The notes: a model not told the origin generated them from the sequence alone. 64,000 nt of DNA from Vibrio sp. S9_S30 (GCF_014694455.1 NZ_JAAUWT010000002.1:355563-419562), one strand, 5' to 3'; numbered from the stretch's first letter, positions 1-9,438 are shown. Numbers and translations: made by a program.

Positions 1-7
1 GACTACT

Positions 8-895
8 ATGAATAAAAATATGATACAAGATCAAGCCAGCGGCCTCCGTCGCTTAACGCAACCAACTCTTACTAAAGTAATTTCGGTTACTGGCGGTAAA
101 GGCGGTGTTGGTAAAACAAATGTCACACTTGGTTTAGCGCTTTCAATGGCACGTCAAGGCAAAAAAGTCGTCGTGTTGGATGCCGATCTCGGTTTAGCCA
201 ACGTTGATGTCATGCTCGGTATTAGACCCAAAAGAAACCTAGGTCATGTATTGGCTGGAGAATGCGAGCTAAAAGATGCCATGGTTGAAGGGCCATTTGG
301 TGTTAAAATTATTCCAGCCACTTCCGGGACTCAAAGCATGACCGAGTTGTCACCAGCCCAACATGCTGGTTTAATTCGTGCCTTTGGGTCACTTGAAGAA
401 GATATGGATGTGCTTTTGATCGATACCGCAGCCGGTATTTCAGATATGGTCGTAAGTTTTTCACGTGCAGCTCAAGATGTGCTGATTGTAGTATGTGATG
501 AGCCTACATCCATTACAGATGCCTATGCATTAATTAAGCTGTTAAGTCGTGAACATCAAGTTCAACGCTTTAAAATTGTAGCCAATATGGTCAGAAGTTA
601 TCGTGAGGGACGAGAATTGTTTGCAAAACTGACTTTGGTGACAGAACGATTTCTCAATGTTAGTCTAGAGCTCGTTGCCTGCATCCCTCTTGATGATAAA
701 GTACGTCAAGCGGTGAAAAAGCAGAAGATTGTGGTGGATGCATTTCCGCGTTCTCCAGCAGCATTGGCTATCAGCTCATTAGCAAACAAAGCATTAACCT
801 GGCCAATTCCTAAAACTCCGAGTGGACATTTAGAGTTTTTTGTTGAACGCTTACTTAATAACATAGAAGTAGCAGGAGAGCCTTTTGGTGACTAA
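8..895 (+). CDS. flhG: Flagellar number regulator FlhG (FleN), MinD-type ATPase
   Basis: FlhG is a cytoplasmic ParA/MinD ATPase that limits flagellar number at the pole by restraining FlhF and flagellar gene expression. Visible features: the N-terminal DQAxxLR motif (residues 8-14) known from FlhG proteins as the FlhF-activating helix, a deviant Walker A KGGVGKT (31-37), the LDADLGLANVD switch region (58-68) and the LLIDTAAGIS Walker B region (about 136-145). The length of 295 aa is normal. The ATG lies 7 nt from the window edge, so flhF, normally just upstream, is out of view. The 3' end runs into the ribosome-binding region and first codons of fliA, so the two genes are probably co-translated. 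Confidence 0.95.
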   Translation: MNKNMIQDQASGLRRLTQPTLTKVISVTGGKGGVGKTNVTLGLALSMARQGKKVVVLDADLGLANVDVMLGIRPKRNLGHVLAGECELKDAMVEGPFGVKIIPATSGTQSMTELSPAQHAGLIRAFGSLEEDMDVLLIDTAAGISDMVVSFSRAAQDVLIVVCDEPTSITDAYALIKLLSREHQVQRFKIVANMVRSYREGRELFAKLTLVTERFLNVSLELVACIPLDDKVRQAVKKQKIVVDAFPRSPAALAISSLANKALTWPIPKTPSGHLEFFVERLLNNIEVAGEPFGD

Positions 896-1622
896 GGCGC
901 TGACATACGATCAATTTTGTAATCCAGGAAGCCAATCGGCTTTTCTTGAGCGTTATTCCGATCTTGTAAAGCGAATAGCCCATCATCTCATTGGTCGATT
1001 ACCACCGAGTGTTTTGGTGGATGATTTGATTCAAGCCGGGATGATAGGGTTAATTGAAGCTCAGCAAAACTACGATGGAAATAAGGGGGCAAGCTTTGAA
1101 ACCTATGCTGGCATTAGGATTCGCGGCGCTATGTTGGACGAAATGCGGCGTGGTGACTGGGTGCCAAGATCGGTGCATAAGAACAATCGGAGCATCAGTC
1201 AGGCAATAAATGAGCTAGAATCACAATTAAACCGTGATCCAACTGATGCAGAAGTGGCCAAACACTTAAATATGTCACTAGAAAAGTACCATAATGCGCT
1301 AACTGATATAAACTGTTCACGACTGGTAGGAATTGAAGACCTTGGTGTGTCAGAAGATGCCATATCTCCACATGAAGCATCCGAAGATAATCTACCATTC
1401 AAAGGGGTAGCGGACGAATCTTTCCGACATGCCCTTATTGAAGCAATTAAGACACTTCCTGAAAGGGAAGCCCTAGTTCTCTCGCTTTATTACGATGAAG
1501 AGCTAAATTTAAAAGAAATTGGGGAAGTATTGGATGTCAGCGAATCTCGCGTCAGTCAAATACATAGCCAATCTATGCAACGTTTACGAGCTAAGCTTAG
1601 TGCGTGGACACTTAACGAGTAA
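888..1622 (+). CDS. fliA: RNA polymerase sigma factor FliA (sigma-28)
   Basis: Sigma-28 directs late flagellar and chemotaxis genes. Sigma region 2 is visible (VDDLIQAGMIGLIEAQQNYD, then SFETYAGIRIRGAMLDEMRR), followed by the region 3 helix starting VPRSVHKNNR, and a C-terminal region 4 helix-turn-helix (LKEIGEVLDVSESRVSQIH). The start is set at GTG 888, with AGGAG at 874-878 spaced 9 nt away. An in-frame TTG at 885 is possible and would add one residue. The gene overlaps the flhG stop by 8 nt. In other bacteria FliA activity is held by the anti-sigma FlgM, which is not in this window. Confidence 0.95.
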   Translation: MTKALTYDQFCNPGSQSAFLERYSDLVKRIAHHLIGRLPPSVLVDDLIQAGMIGLIEAQQNYDGNKGASFETYAGIRIRGAMLDEMRRGDWVPRSVHKNNRSISQAINELESQLNRDPTDAEVAKHLNMSLEKYHNALTDINCSRLVGIEDLGVSEDAISPHEASEDNLPFKGVADESFRHALIEAIKTLPEREALVLSLYYDEELNLKEIGEVLDVSESRVSQIHSQSMQRLRAKLSAWTLNE

Positions 1623-1658
1623 TAAATAACACTGACTTCGACCTCAGTGGAGGCAATT

Positions 1659-2039
1659 TTGAATAAAAACATGAAGATCCTCATTGTTGACGACTTTTCA
1701 ACAATGCGCCGTATTGTTAAGAACCTACTTCGTGACCTGGGTTTTAATAACACTCAGGAAGCTGATGATGGTCTTACCGCTTTACCGATGCTCAAAAAAG
1801 GCGAGTTTGACTTCGTCGTAACAGATTGGAATATGCCCGGTATGCAAGGTATTGATCTACTCAAGAATATCCGAGCAGATGACGAGCTCAAGCACCTTCC
1901 TGTTTTGATGATTACTGCAGAAGCCAAGCGCGAGCAAATTATCGAAGCAGCACAGGCAGGGGTTAACGGTTACATCGTCAAACCTTTTACTGCTGCAACG
2001 CTGAAAGAAAAACTAGATAAAATCTTCGAGCGTTTGTAA
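1659..2039 (+). CDS. cheY: Chemotaxis response regulator CheY
   Basis: CheY carries the phosphoryl signal from CheA to the flagellar switch. It is a stand-alone receiver domain of about 126 aa, with the acidic pocket D11/D12, phospho-acceptor D56 (VVTDWNMPG), T86 and K108 (VKPF) all present. It resembles the functional V. cholerae CheY3 very closely. Start choice: GTG at 1647 gives four extra residues, but the only good Shine-Dalgarno, GGAGG at 1649-1653, lies inside that extension and is spaced 5 nt from TTG 1659, so TTG is preferred. ATG 1671 is a third option. It sits between fliA and cheZ in the chemotaxis operon. Confidence 0.93.
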   Translation: MNKNMKILIVDDFSTMRRIVKNLLRDLGFNNTQEADDGLTALPMLKKGEFDFVVTDWNMPGMQGIDLLKNIRADDELKHLPVLMITAEAKREQIIEAAQAGVNGYIVKPFTAATLKEKLDKIFERL

Positions 2040-2098
2040 AGCCATTATTACGCTTATAACAAACACACATACAGACGCGTTGGAAGGGCAAAAGTAGA

Positions 2099-2824
2099 AT
2101 GATTTCTTTAGAGCAAGCGAAAGAGTTGGTCAGCTTGTTGGAAAGCGACAAGCAAGAAGAAGCTAACGAACTCGTTAAATCCATTTCAAAGACTATCGAG
2201 AATCCAGTGATCCATGAAATTGGAACATTAACTCGTGAGTTGCATGACTCCTTAACGCAATTCAAAGTCGATCAACGAATGAATGAAATTGCTACAGATG
2301 AAATCCCTGATGCGAGAGATCGTCTAGAGTATGTGATAGAAAAAACGGAAACCGCAGCAAACAAAACTATGGACGCGGTCGAACGTTCTCTTCCAATGGC
2401 TGACAATCTGCATGAACATTTAATGCTGGTTCGTCCTCAATGGAACCGACTTATGAACGGGCGAATTGAGTTGGATGAGTTTAAATCTCTTTGCCATCGA
2501 ATCGATGAGCTGATGACCCAGGTAGAAGGAGATAGTTCTGAGTTACGAAGCCAATTAACAGAAATTCTTATGGCTCAGGACTTTCAAGATCTTACTGGAC
2601 AAATCATAAGACGTGTTATTACCTTAGTTCGTGAGGTAGAAGACCGACTTGTCGAAATTTTGACGGCCTTTGGTGTTGCGCAGCAAACAGGCGAACATGA
2701 AGAGGGCAAAGCGAAGAAGAATGGTGCTGAAGCAGAAGGCCCAATTATTAACGCTCACGAGCGTGAAGACGCTGTCGCTTCACAAGACGATGTTGATGAC
2801 TTGCTGTCGAGTCTTGGCTTCTAG
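2099..2824 (+). CDS. cheZ: Protein phosphatase CheZ
   Basis: CheZ dephosphorylates CheY-P and so resets the flagellar motor signal. The 241-residue protein is largely alpha-helical and acidic. It carries the family's active-site segment AQDFQDLTGQ (159-168), and its last residues (DDVDDLLSSLGF) match the C-terminal CheY-docking helix of CheZ proteins. Between these lies a flexible acidic linker (about 195-228), as in E. coli CheZ. It lies 59 nt after cheY and 9 nt before cheA, consistent with one transcript. Confidence 0.95.
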   Translation: MISLEQAKELVSLLESDKQEEANELVKSISKTIENPVIHEIGTLTRELHDSLTQFKVDQRMNEIATDEIPDARDRLEYVIEKTETAANKTMDAVERSLPMADNLHEHLMLVRPQWNRLMNGRIELDEFKSLCHRIDELMTQVEGDSSELRSQLTEILMAQDFQDLTGQIIRRVITLVREVEDRLVEILTAFGVAQQTGEHEEGKAKKNGAEAEGPIINAHEREDAVASQDDVDDLLSSLGF

Positions 2825-2833
2825 GGGTTATAT

Positions 2834-5008
2834 ATGAGTTACGAATTAGACGAAGATATTCTACAGGATTTTTTGGTCGAGGCTGGTGAAATCCTGGAAC
2901 TGCTTTCAGAGCAGTTAATACAGCTGGAAAATAATCCAGATGATAGAGATCTTTTGAATGCAATATTCCGTGGTTTCCACACCGTAAAAGGCGGTGCTGG
3001 ATTTTTGGCTCTTACCGAGCTGGTTGACGTTTGTCACGGTGCGGAGAATATCTTCGACATTTTACGTAATGGCCAGCGAACTGTAAGTGCTGATCTAATG
3101 GATACGATTCTGCAAGCGCTTGATGCTGTGAATATCATGTTTGAAGCCGTTCAAGAAAGACAGCCTCTCACACCAGCAGATCCTGTGTTAATCGAAGAGC
3201 TTCATCGTTTATGTAAACCTGAAAGCGCTGAAGAAGCTGCGTCTGCCGCGGCTCCTGAGCCTGAGCCTGTAGTGGAAACGCCGGCTGCACCAGTCGCCCA
3301 TGCACCTTCCGATGCTGGCTCAATAGATGAAATAACTCAAGATGAGTTTGAAGCTCTGCTCGACGAGTTGCATGGTAAAGGTTCACCGTCCGCATCAAGT
3401 AGTGCGCCAGCTCCAACACCAGTTGCTGACATAGCCTCTGGTGGTGATGATATTACCGATGAAGAGTTTGAAAAGCTTCTTGATGAGCTGCATGGCTCAG
3501 GTGGTAGCCCTACAGGTGGTGCCTCTGACTCGGTTGTTCCAGCTCCTGCAGCTGCTCCTGCTCCAGCAGCACTTTCCGCTGATATCGGCGGAGACTTAAT
3601 GACAGATGATGAATTTGAGAATCTGCTTGATCAACTTCATGGTACAGGTAAAGGTCCATCTCCAGAAGAACTTGAAGCAGCAACGAAACCAGTTGTTCCA
3701 GCTGCTGATGCACCGAAGCCAGCTCCTGCTCCAGTCCCAGCCCCAAAAGCCGAGCCTAAACCCGTTGAGAAGCCTGTAGCCGCTACGCCAGCCACGCCAG
3801 CAAAAGCAAAAGAATCGAAGAAGCCTCAGGCAGATGCAACAGTTCGTGTTGATACATCAACCTTGGATGACATCATGAATATGGTTGGTGAGCTTGTATT
3901 AGTTCGTAATCGATTAGTCAGCCTTGGCTTGAATAGCAACGACGAAGACATGTCGAAAGCTGTTGCTAACTTAGATGTTGTTACTGCAGACCTCCAAGGT
4001 GCGGTAATGAAAACCCGAATGCAGCCTATCAAGAAAGTATTCGGGCGTTTCCCTCGAGTTGTACGTGATATCGCACGTACCTTGAAGAAAGACATTGTTC
4101 TTGAAATGCGCGGTGAAGAAACCGACCTAGACAAAAACTTGGTTGAAGCACTTGCAGATCCATTGATTCACTTGGTGCGTAACTCCGTTGACCATGGCAT
4201 AGAAATGCCAGATGTACGTGTCGAGAATGGTAAGCCACGCACAGGTAAAGTGATACTTTCTGCATCGCAAGAAGGTGATCATATTGAACTCAGCATTGTC
4301 GATGATGGTGGCGGTATGAATGCCGACAAACTCAGAAGCATTGCGGTTGATCGCGGATTGATGGATGCGGATGCGGCAGGTCGACTGTCTCCGAAAGAGT
4401 GTTATAACCTCATATTCATGCCAGGATTTTCTACCAAAACTGAAATCTCAGACATTTCAGGACGTGGTGTTGGTATGGATGTGGTAAAAACTGCGATCAA
4501 TACCTTAAATGGGTCTATCGATATTGACTCAGAAATGGGTAAAGGAACTAAGATCACCATCAAAGTTCCGTTGACGCTCGCCATCCTACCGACACTTATG
4601 GTGGGCGTGTCTGGACAACCATTCGCATTGCCACTGGCAAGTGTGAATGAGATATTCCATCTAGATTTAAGCAAAACCAACACCGTTGATGGCCAACTTA
4701 CGATCATTGTACGAGATAAATCGATTCCACTGTTCTACCTTCAGCATTGGCTTGTCCCAAGTAGCTCTGATGGTCAGAAAAAATCAAATCATGGGCATGT
4801 CGTTATTGTTCAATTGGGCAGTCAGCGTGTTGGATTTGTGGTTGACACTTTAATTGGTCAAGAAGAAGTGGTTATCAAACCACTCGATGAATTATTGCAA
4901 GGAACGCCAGGTATGGCTGGCGCAACCATTACCAGTGACGGTCATATTGCATTGATTTTAGACGTACCAAACTTATTGAAGAAATATGCCACTCGCTCGC
5001 ATATTTAA
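2834..5008 (+). CDS. cheA: Chemotaxis histidine kinase CheA
   Basis: CheA is the array kinase that phosphorylates CheY and CheB. The 724 aa show an N-terminal HPt domain with phospho-His H49 (FHTVKGGAGF), a long Ala/Pro-rich linker (about 130-335), dimerisation and HATPase domains (N box LVRNSVDHGIE, then DDGGGM and GRGVGMDVV) and a C-terminal CheW-like domain. The linker holds three near-identical acidic helices: ITQDEFEALLDELHG (167-181), ITDEEFEKLLDELHG (207-221) and MTDDEFENLLDQLHG (256-270). In Vibrio the corresponding region is the localization and inheritance domain that binds ParP. Assigning these repeats to that role is inference from position and neighbours. The SD is weak, TAGGGGTT, upstream of ATG 2834. 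Confidence 0.96.
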   Translation: MSYELDEDILQDFLVEAGEILELLSEQLIQLENNPDDRDLLNAIFRGFHTVKGGAGFLALTELVDVCHGAENIFDILRNGQRTVSADLMDTILQALDAVNIMFEAVQERQPLTPADPVLIEELHRLCKPESAEEAASAAAPEPEPVVETPAAPVAHAPSDAGSIDEITQDEFEALLDELHGKGSPSASSSAPAPTPVADIASGGDDITDEEFEKLLDELHGSGGSPTGGASDSVVPAPAAAPAPAALSADIGGDLMTDDEFENLLDQLHGTGKGPSPEELEAATKPVVPAADAPKPAPAPVPAPKAEPKPVEKPVAATPATPAKAKESKKPQADATVRVDTSTLDDIMNMVGELVLVRNRLVSLGLNSNDEDMSKAVANLDVVTADLQGAVMKTRMQPIKKVFGRFPRVVRDIARTLKKDIVLEMRGEETDLDKNLVEALADPLIHLVRNSVDHGIEMPDVRVENGKPRTGKVILSASQEGDHIELSIVDDGGGMNADKLRSIAVDRGLMDADAAGRLSPKECYNLIFMPGFSTKTEISDISGRGVGMDVVKTAINTLNGSIDIDSEMGKGTKITIKVPLTLAILPTLMVGVSGQPFALPLASVNEIFHLDLSKTNTVDGQLTIIVRDKSIPLFYLQHWLVPSSSDGQKKSNHGHVVIVQLGSQRVGFVVDTLIGQEEVVIKPLDELLQGTPGMAGATITSDGHIALILDVPNLLKKYATRSHI
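3332..3643 (+). repeat. Three repeated DEFExLLDxLHG helices in the CheA linker
   Basis: Three 15-residue copies are coded at about 3332-3376, 3452-3496 and 3599-3643, separated by Ala/Pro/Gly/Ser-rich spacers of 25 and 34 residues. The D/E-EFE-LLD-LHG core is conserved while the spacers are not, which points to selected binding helices on a flexible tether. They fall in the part of CheA that binds ParP in Vibrio. Confidence 0.8.
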
Positions 5009-5021
5009 TTGAAGGGATAAT

Positions 5022-6167
5022 ATGGCGGTAAGAGTATTAGTAGTTGATGATTCAAGCTTTTTTCGCAGACGCGTAAGTGAAATTATCAACTCAGATCCGC
5101 GCCTAGAAGTAGTGGATATGGCTGTCAACGGCAAAGAAGCCGTTGAAAAAGCCATCAAAGTAAAGCCAGATGTCATCACAATGGACATTGAGATGCCCGT
5201 CATGGACGGCATCACAGCTGTTCGTGAAATCATGAAGGCGCAACCTACGCCAATCTTGATGTTTTCTTCGCTTACTCATGATGGTGCTAAGGCTACTCTA
5301 GATGCGCTTGATGCTGGTGCTTTGGATTTTCTTCCTAAGAAGTTCGAAGACATCGCACGAAATCGCGATGAAGCAGTCACTTTATTGCAGCAGCGGGTAT
5401 TAGAAATTTCACGTAAGCGTGTGTTTATGCGCCGTCCAATAGGGGGAACGTCAGCATCCGATAGTAGTGTGCCTACAAATACAGCGACACGTACTGCTGC
5501 ACGTCCAGTGGGGGCTTCAGCATTACAACGGTCGGCTCCGGTACAAGAACGCAGTCGGTCAGTGAACGCCAAGTTTCGAGCAACAGGTAAGAAATATCAA
5601 CTTACAGCGATTGGTACTTCTACTGGAGGACCAGTCGCATTACAGAAGATTCTGACCAAATTGCCTGCTCACTATCCACATCCTATTGTGCTTATCCAGC
5701 ATATGCCTGCTACGTTTACCGCAGCATTTGCCGCTCGTTTAAATTCATTATGTAGTATTCAGGTGAAAGAAGCAGAGGATGGAGACATCTTAAGAGCGGG
5801 TCACGCGTATCTTGCGCCAGGCGGTAAGCAAATGATGATCGATGGTCGTCCTGGAGCGGCAAAACTGCGAATTATCGATGGTGGTGAGCGGATGAACTAT
5901 AAGCCTTGCGTGGACGTAACATTCGGCTCTGCTGCGAAAATCTACCAAGATAAGGTTCTGTCCATGGTACTGACTGGTATGGGAGCCGATGGGCGTGAAG
6001 GCGCGCGGATGCTTGAAGCAGCGGGTGCGACTATTTGGGCACAAGATGAAGAGAGCTGTGTAGTATATGGAATGCCACAGGCTGTGGCTAAAGCGGGCTT
6101 ATCGACAGAAGATTTGCCTCTGGATCGAATTGCAGAGCGTATTCTGATCGAAGTTGGACTATCCTAA
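5022..6167 (+). CDS. cheB: Chemoreceptor glutamate methylesterase/deamidase CheB
   Basis: CheB removes methyl groups from chemoreceptors during adaptation. It has an N-terminal receiver domain with D9/D10 and phospho-acceptor D55 ([13 protein letters not shown]), a linker of roughly 50 residues rich in Ser, Thr, Ala and Arg (about 138-188), and a C-terminal esterase domain. The catalytic triad is readable as S200 (GTSTGGP), H227 (IQHMPA) and D323 (GMGADGREG). The 381-aa length is slightly above that of E. coli CheB because of the linker. SD AAGGG lies ahead of ATG 5022. It is 13 nt after cheA and 9 nt before parC. A cheR gene is not in this window. Confidence 0.96.
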   Translation: MAVRVLVVDDSSFFRRRVSEIINSDPRLEVVDMAVNGKEAVEKAIKVKPDVITMDIEMPVMDGITAVREIMKAQPTPILMFSSLTHDGAKATLDALDAGALDFLPKKFEDIARNRDEAVTLLQQRVLEISRKRVFMRRPIGGTSASDSSVPTNTATRTAARPVGASALQRSAPVQERSRSVNAKFRATGKKYQLTAIGTSTGGPVALQKILTKLPAHYPHPIVLIQHMPATFTAAFAARLNSLCSIQVKEAEDGDILRAGHAYLAPGGKQMMIDGRPGAAKLRIIDGGERMNYKPCVDVTFGSAAKIYQDKVLSMVLTGMGADGREGARMLEAAGATIWAQDEESCVVYGMPQAVAKAGLSTEDLPLDRIAERILIEVGLS

Positions 6168-6176
6168 GGAGCCAAT

Positions 6177-6953
6177 GTGGTAGTTTGGAGCGTTGCTAAC
6201 CAAAAGGGTGGAGTGGGGAAAACCACAACAACAGTTACTCTTGCTGGGCTGTTAAGCAAACAGGGTCATCGAGTACTACTGGTTGACACCGATCCACATG
6301 GTTCATTAACAACTTATTTAGGTTACGATTCCGATGAAGTCCCTTCGAGTTTGTTTGATCTTTTTCAGTTAAGACAAGTTGAAAAATCGACAGTTCAATC
6401 CTTGATCTTGGGTACAGATATTGAAAATATCGATATCATTCCAGCGCATATGTCGTTAGCGACACTAGATCGTGTCATGGGTAACCGGAGCGGAATGGGG
6501 TTGATTCTGAAGAAAGCATTGGTGTCCGTTCAAGGTGAATATGACTATGTGCTTATCGACTGTCCACCTATTCTTGGTGTCATGATGGTCAATGCGCTGG
6601 CTGCCAGCGATAGGATATTAATTCCTGTTCAAACCGAATTCCTTGCTATGAAAGGACTAGAGAGAATGGTTCGCACATTGGCTATTATGCAGAAGTCGCG
6701 CCCAGACCCCTTCAAGACCACAATAGTCCCCACGATGTACGATAAACGAACTAATGCTTCATTGCAGACATTAACACAGTTAAAGAAAGGTTACCCAAAC
6801 CAGGTATGGCCTTCAGCTATCCCTATTGATACAAAATTTAGAGATGCGAGCATAAAACATCTTCCTGCCTCACATTTTGCATCAGGTAGTCGTGGCGTTT
6901 TTGCTTATAAGCAGCTATTACTTTACCTCGAGAGGTTAGCTTTCGATGATTAA
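6177..6953 (+). CDS. parC: ParA-like ATPase ParC, polar placement of chemotaxis arrays
   Basis: This ParA/Soj-type ATPase has a deviant Walker A KGGVGKT (residues 10-16), the VDTDPHGSL switch region and a Walker B segment DYVLIDCPPILG. A lone parA-like gene inside a chemotaxis operon, with no parB, is the known arrangement of Vibrio parC, whose product recruits and segregates chemotaxis arrays to the pole and depends on the hub protein HubP. The start is GTG 6177, preceded by AAGGAG with good spacing. The ATG at 6175 is out of frame. The 3' end overlaps parP by 8 nt. Function is assigned from family and context rather than from a unique motif. Confidence 0.88.
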   Translation: MVVWSVANQKGGVGKTTTTVTLAGLLSKQGHRVLLVDTDPHGSLTTYLGYDSDEVPSSLFDLFQLRQVEKSTVQSLILGTDIENIDIIPAHMSLATLDRVMGNRSGMGLILKKALVSVQGEYDYVLIDCPPILGVMMVNALAASDRILIPVQTEFLAMKGLERMVRTLAIMQKSRPDPFKTTIVPTMYDKRTNASLQTLTQLKKGYPNQVWPSAIPIDTKFRDASIKHLPASHFASGSRGVFAYKQLLLYLERLAFDD

Positions 6954-8145
6954 AGATTCAGTGCTTTCTAGCGAACAGGCTTTAGATGAATATTTTACCT
7001 CACTTCTTGATGAAGAGGGGTTGTTGTTGTCTGCGGAATCTGAAGCACTTGATGTTAAAAAGGGGATGACAGAAGAAGTACTTGCAGAATCTGTCGATGT
7101 AGAAAAGCCTGAAATTGATCTTACTAATGATATAGCGCCCGAGGAAGTGATATCGCCTCCAGAGTATTCTGTAGAATCAGCTTCAATGGTGCAGTTGCCC
7201 AAAGAATTGGAGTTGGAGGAAGAGAGTTTCTGTCTCGACCCTCAGCCTGAAGTACAACCTGAGTCTATTCCGTCCTATACTGAAACCGCATACAACGAAT
7301 TTGAAGCTCCGGATTTGGAAGATGTTCAACGTTTGTTGAGCCAGCTTGAATCAACCAATATTGCGGATGAACCGGAAATTGATGAGTTAATCGGTCAAAA
7401 CACAGTTGAGATTGCGGCACTTAGTGCTGAAGAGCCTAAAATTACCGTGGTTGAAAAGAACACAGTGGATGCGGTTGTCACTCAGTTTGAGCCAGACGAA
7501 ATTCAAGAGTGGGAAGTTGATGAACCAGAGGTAGCGCTCGCCGAACCAGATATTGTTATTTCAGAGCCTGAAGTACAAAAGCCTATTGCTGAAGAAACGG
7601 TTGAAGAGCCAGAAATTAAAGCCGAAACGAAAGTTGAAGCTCAAACCGTAACGGGTAGCGATTCAGAAGATACTTGGCATACGGTCGCAAGACATGAAGC
7701 GTTTCAGGTGCTTTACTTTGGCGTTAATAGTGTAACGTTTGCTGTGCCTCTCGATGAACTCGGCGGGATTCATCGTAAGAACGAAGAATTGAATCACTTG
7801 ATTGGTCGACCAGACTGGTATTTGGGGCTACAAACAAGCCGTAATGACCAGTTTGATGTAGTCGATACAGCTAGGTGGGTAATGTCGGAAAAGCTAGTTG
7901 ATAATTCTCACCGTGAGAATTATGAATATATTGTAATGCTGGGCGAAAGTCATTGGGGGCTCGCTGCTAATCAATTGATGGGCACCGAGTGGTTGGAGCC
8001 GGAAAAGGTTCGTTGGCGTGAAAGCGCAGGTAAGCGACCTTGGTTGGCTGGCATGGTTAAAGAGAAAATGTGTGCTTTAATTCATGTAGAAGAGTTAGTT
8101 TCCATGCTCAATGCCGGGCTGGATGTCAAAGCATTAGACAGTTAG
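6946..8145 (+). CDS. parP: ParP, CheW-like array coupling protein
   Basis: The 399-aa protein has a long, very acidic, Glu/Pro-rich N-terminal half (about residues 1-240, apparently disordered) and a C-terminal CheW-like fold (about 250-395; FQVLYFGVNSVTFAVPLDEL, IVMLGESHWGLAANQLMG). This layout matches Vibrio ParP, whose C-terminal array-integration domain contacts CheA and receptor tips while the protein also binds ParC, tying arrays to the pole. The ATG overlaps the end of parC, indicating coupled translation. The acidic half resembles the HubP/FimV cytoplasmic tail in composition only. Confidence 0.87.
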   Translation: MIKDSVLSSEQALDEYFTSLLDEEGLLLSAESEALDVKKGMTEEVLAESVDVEKPEIDLTNDIAPEEVISPPEYSVESASMVQLPKELELEEESFCLDPQPEVQPESIPSYTETAYNEFEAPDLEDVQRLLSQLESTNIADEPEIDELIGQNTVEIAALSAEEPKITVVEKNTVDAVVTQFEPDEIQEWEVDEPEVALAEPDIVISEPEVQKPIAEETVEEPEIKAETKVEAQTVTGSDSEDTWHTVARHEAFQVLYFGVNSVTFAVPLDELGGIHRKNEELNHLIGRPDWYLGLQTSRNDQFDVVDTARWVMSEKLVDNSHRENYEYIVMLGESHWGLAANQLMGTEWLEPEKVRWRESAGKRPWLAGMVKEKMCALIHVEELVSMLNAGLDVKALDS

Positions 8146-8184
8146 TAGTAGAATTGTCGGTAGCGACACAGATGAGGATAAAAC

Positions 8185-8679
8185 ATGTCTCAAGCTAATG
8201 AAGTAGAAGTAAGAAAAGACCAAGTTAACGACGAGGTTCTGCAGTGGGTAACGTTTCAGCTAGAAGATGAGACTTACGGTATCAACGTAATGCAGGTTCG
8301 TGAGGTGTTACGCTACACGGAAATTGCGCCTGTTCCAGGTGCGCCAGATTACGTTCTAGGCATTATCAATTTGCGCGGTAATGTTGTAACCGTTATCGAT
8401 ACTCGCTCTCGTTTTGGTTTGATGCAAGGTGAAATTACAGACAATACTCGTATTATTGTTATCGAATCTGAGCGTCAGGTTATCGGTATTCTTGTTGATA
8501 GCGTGGCTGAAGTTGTTTACCTACGTTCTTCTGAAATCGACACGACTCCAAGTGTTGGTACTGATGAAAGCGCTAAATTTATCCAAGGTGTGAGCAACCG
8601 TGATGGCAAGCTTTTGATCTTGGTTGATTTGAATAAGCTTCTTTCTGATGAAGAATGGGAAGATATGGCTCACCTATAA
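8185..8679 (+). CDS. cheW: Chemotaxis coupling protein CheW
   Basis: CheW links chemoreceptors to CheA. The 164 aa form a single CheW domain with the usual hallmarks: WVTFQLEDETYGINVMQVREVLRY, APDYVLGIINLRGNVVTVIDTR, and a GILVDSVAEVV strand near the C-terminus. SD GAGGA lies upstream of ATG 8185. The stop codon shares its last base with the start of the following DUF2802 gene, so the two are translationally coupled. Confidence 0.96.
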   Translation: MSQANEVEVRKDQVNDEVLQWVTFQLEDETYGINVMQVREVLRYTEIAPVPGAPDYVLGIINLRGNVVTVIDTRSRFGLMQGEITDNTRIIVIESERQVIGILVDSVAEVVYLRSSEIDTTPSVGTDESAKFIQGVSNRDGKLLILVDLNKLLSDEEWEDMAHL

Positions 8680-9179
8680 TGACCGACGAGTTGTATTCTG
8701 TTTTACCTTTTGTAGTGAGCGGCTCAGTTTTAGTTGCCTTGCTATTGGTATTGTTCTTCCTCAGAATCCGAAAAAATGGTCGTCAAAAAATAGATCAGCA
8801 GCGCCAACAGATTCGAGCTTTGGAGAAAGAGCTTCAAAAGACGAACAAACAAGTGCTTGAAGTGAGATCGGTAATGGTCGGGCTCGGGCAGAAAGTAGCA
8901 GAGCAACAGGATATCATTCAGCATCTAAACGAGCGTATTACTGAGATTGAACACACAGACAGTGATGGTCGATTGTACACCCGAGCGAGTAAGATGGTTC
9001 AATTGGGCGCGGGTATCAACGAACTTATTGAAGAGTGCGAATTACCTAAAGCTGAAGCTGAGCTAATGATGTCTTTACAAAATAAGATAGCAGGCAAAGA
9101 AAAAGTTCCACCTCTTAGCGGTCGAACAGCTCCTCGCCGAAGACAAGATCAAAGACGTCCACAAAAGAACGTAAAATGA
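8679..9179 (+). CDS. DUF2802 membrane-anchored coiled-coil protein
   Basis: No biochemical function is assigned. The 166-residue product has one N-terminal transmembrane segment (about residues 8-28, VLPFVVSGSVLVALLLVLFF), a charged Arg/Lys-rich edge, a coiled coil (about 40-90, heptads of Gln, Leu, Glu and Lys) and a small C-terminal helical domain (about 105-145, LYTRASKMVQLGAGINELIEE region) typical of DUF2802. The start is ATG 8679, overlapping the cheW stop. An upstream in-frame ATG at 8655 lies inside cheW and is less likely. It is the last gene of the chemotaxis operon, ahead of a strong terminator, as in other gammaproteobacteria with polar flagella. A role in polar motility is inference. 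Confidence 0.85.
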   Translation: MTDELYSVLPFVVSGSVLVALLLVLFFLRIRKNGRQKIDQQRQQIRALEKELQKTNKQVLEVRSVMVGLGQKVAEQQDIIQHLNERITEIEHTDSDGRLYTRASKMVQLGAGINELIEECELPKAEAELMMSLQNKIAGKEKVPPLSGRTAPRRRQDQRRPQKNVK

Positions 9180-9203
9180 TCCAAAAGATACTTCTACCCA
9201 TTT

Positions 9204-9230
9204 AAAAGGAGCCGCTGGCTCCTTTTTTTA
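9204..9230 (+). terminator. Rho-independent terminator of the chemotaxis operon
   Basis: A 10-bp stem (AAAAGGAGCC / GGCTCCTTTT) with loop GCT is followed by a T run. It closes the flhG-DUF2802 transcript 24 nt after the last stop. Confidence 0.9.
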
Positions 9231-9438
9231 TTTTTCTCAATACCGTGAAAGCCGCTCACCCCCGAGGGTTGACGCTTTCTCAGTGTCAATCATTACATGA
9301 TCTAGTAAGCATATTCATAAAAATATGATGTTTTGTTAACGTTTTTTTACTCTCTTTCGTGAATCTTGATGGAGCATCCTGTTTAGTGTATTTCGCATTG
9401 TGCTAAGATATGCCCTTAATAAAATCAAGACATTTACC

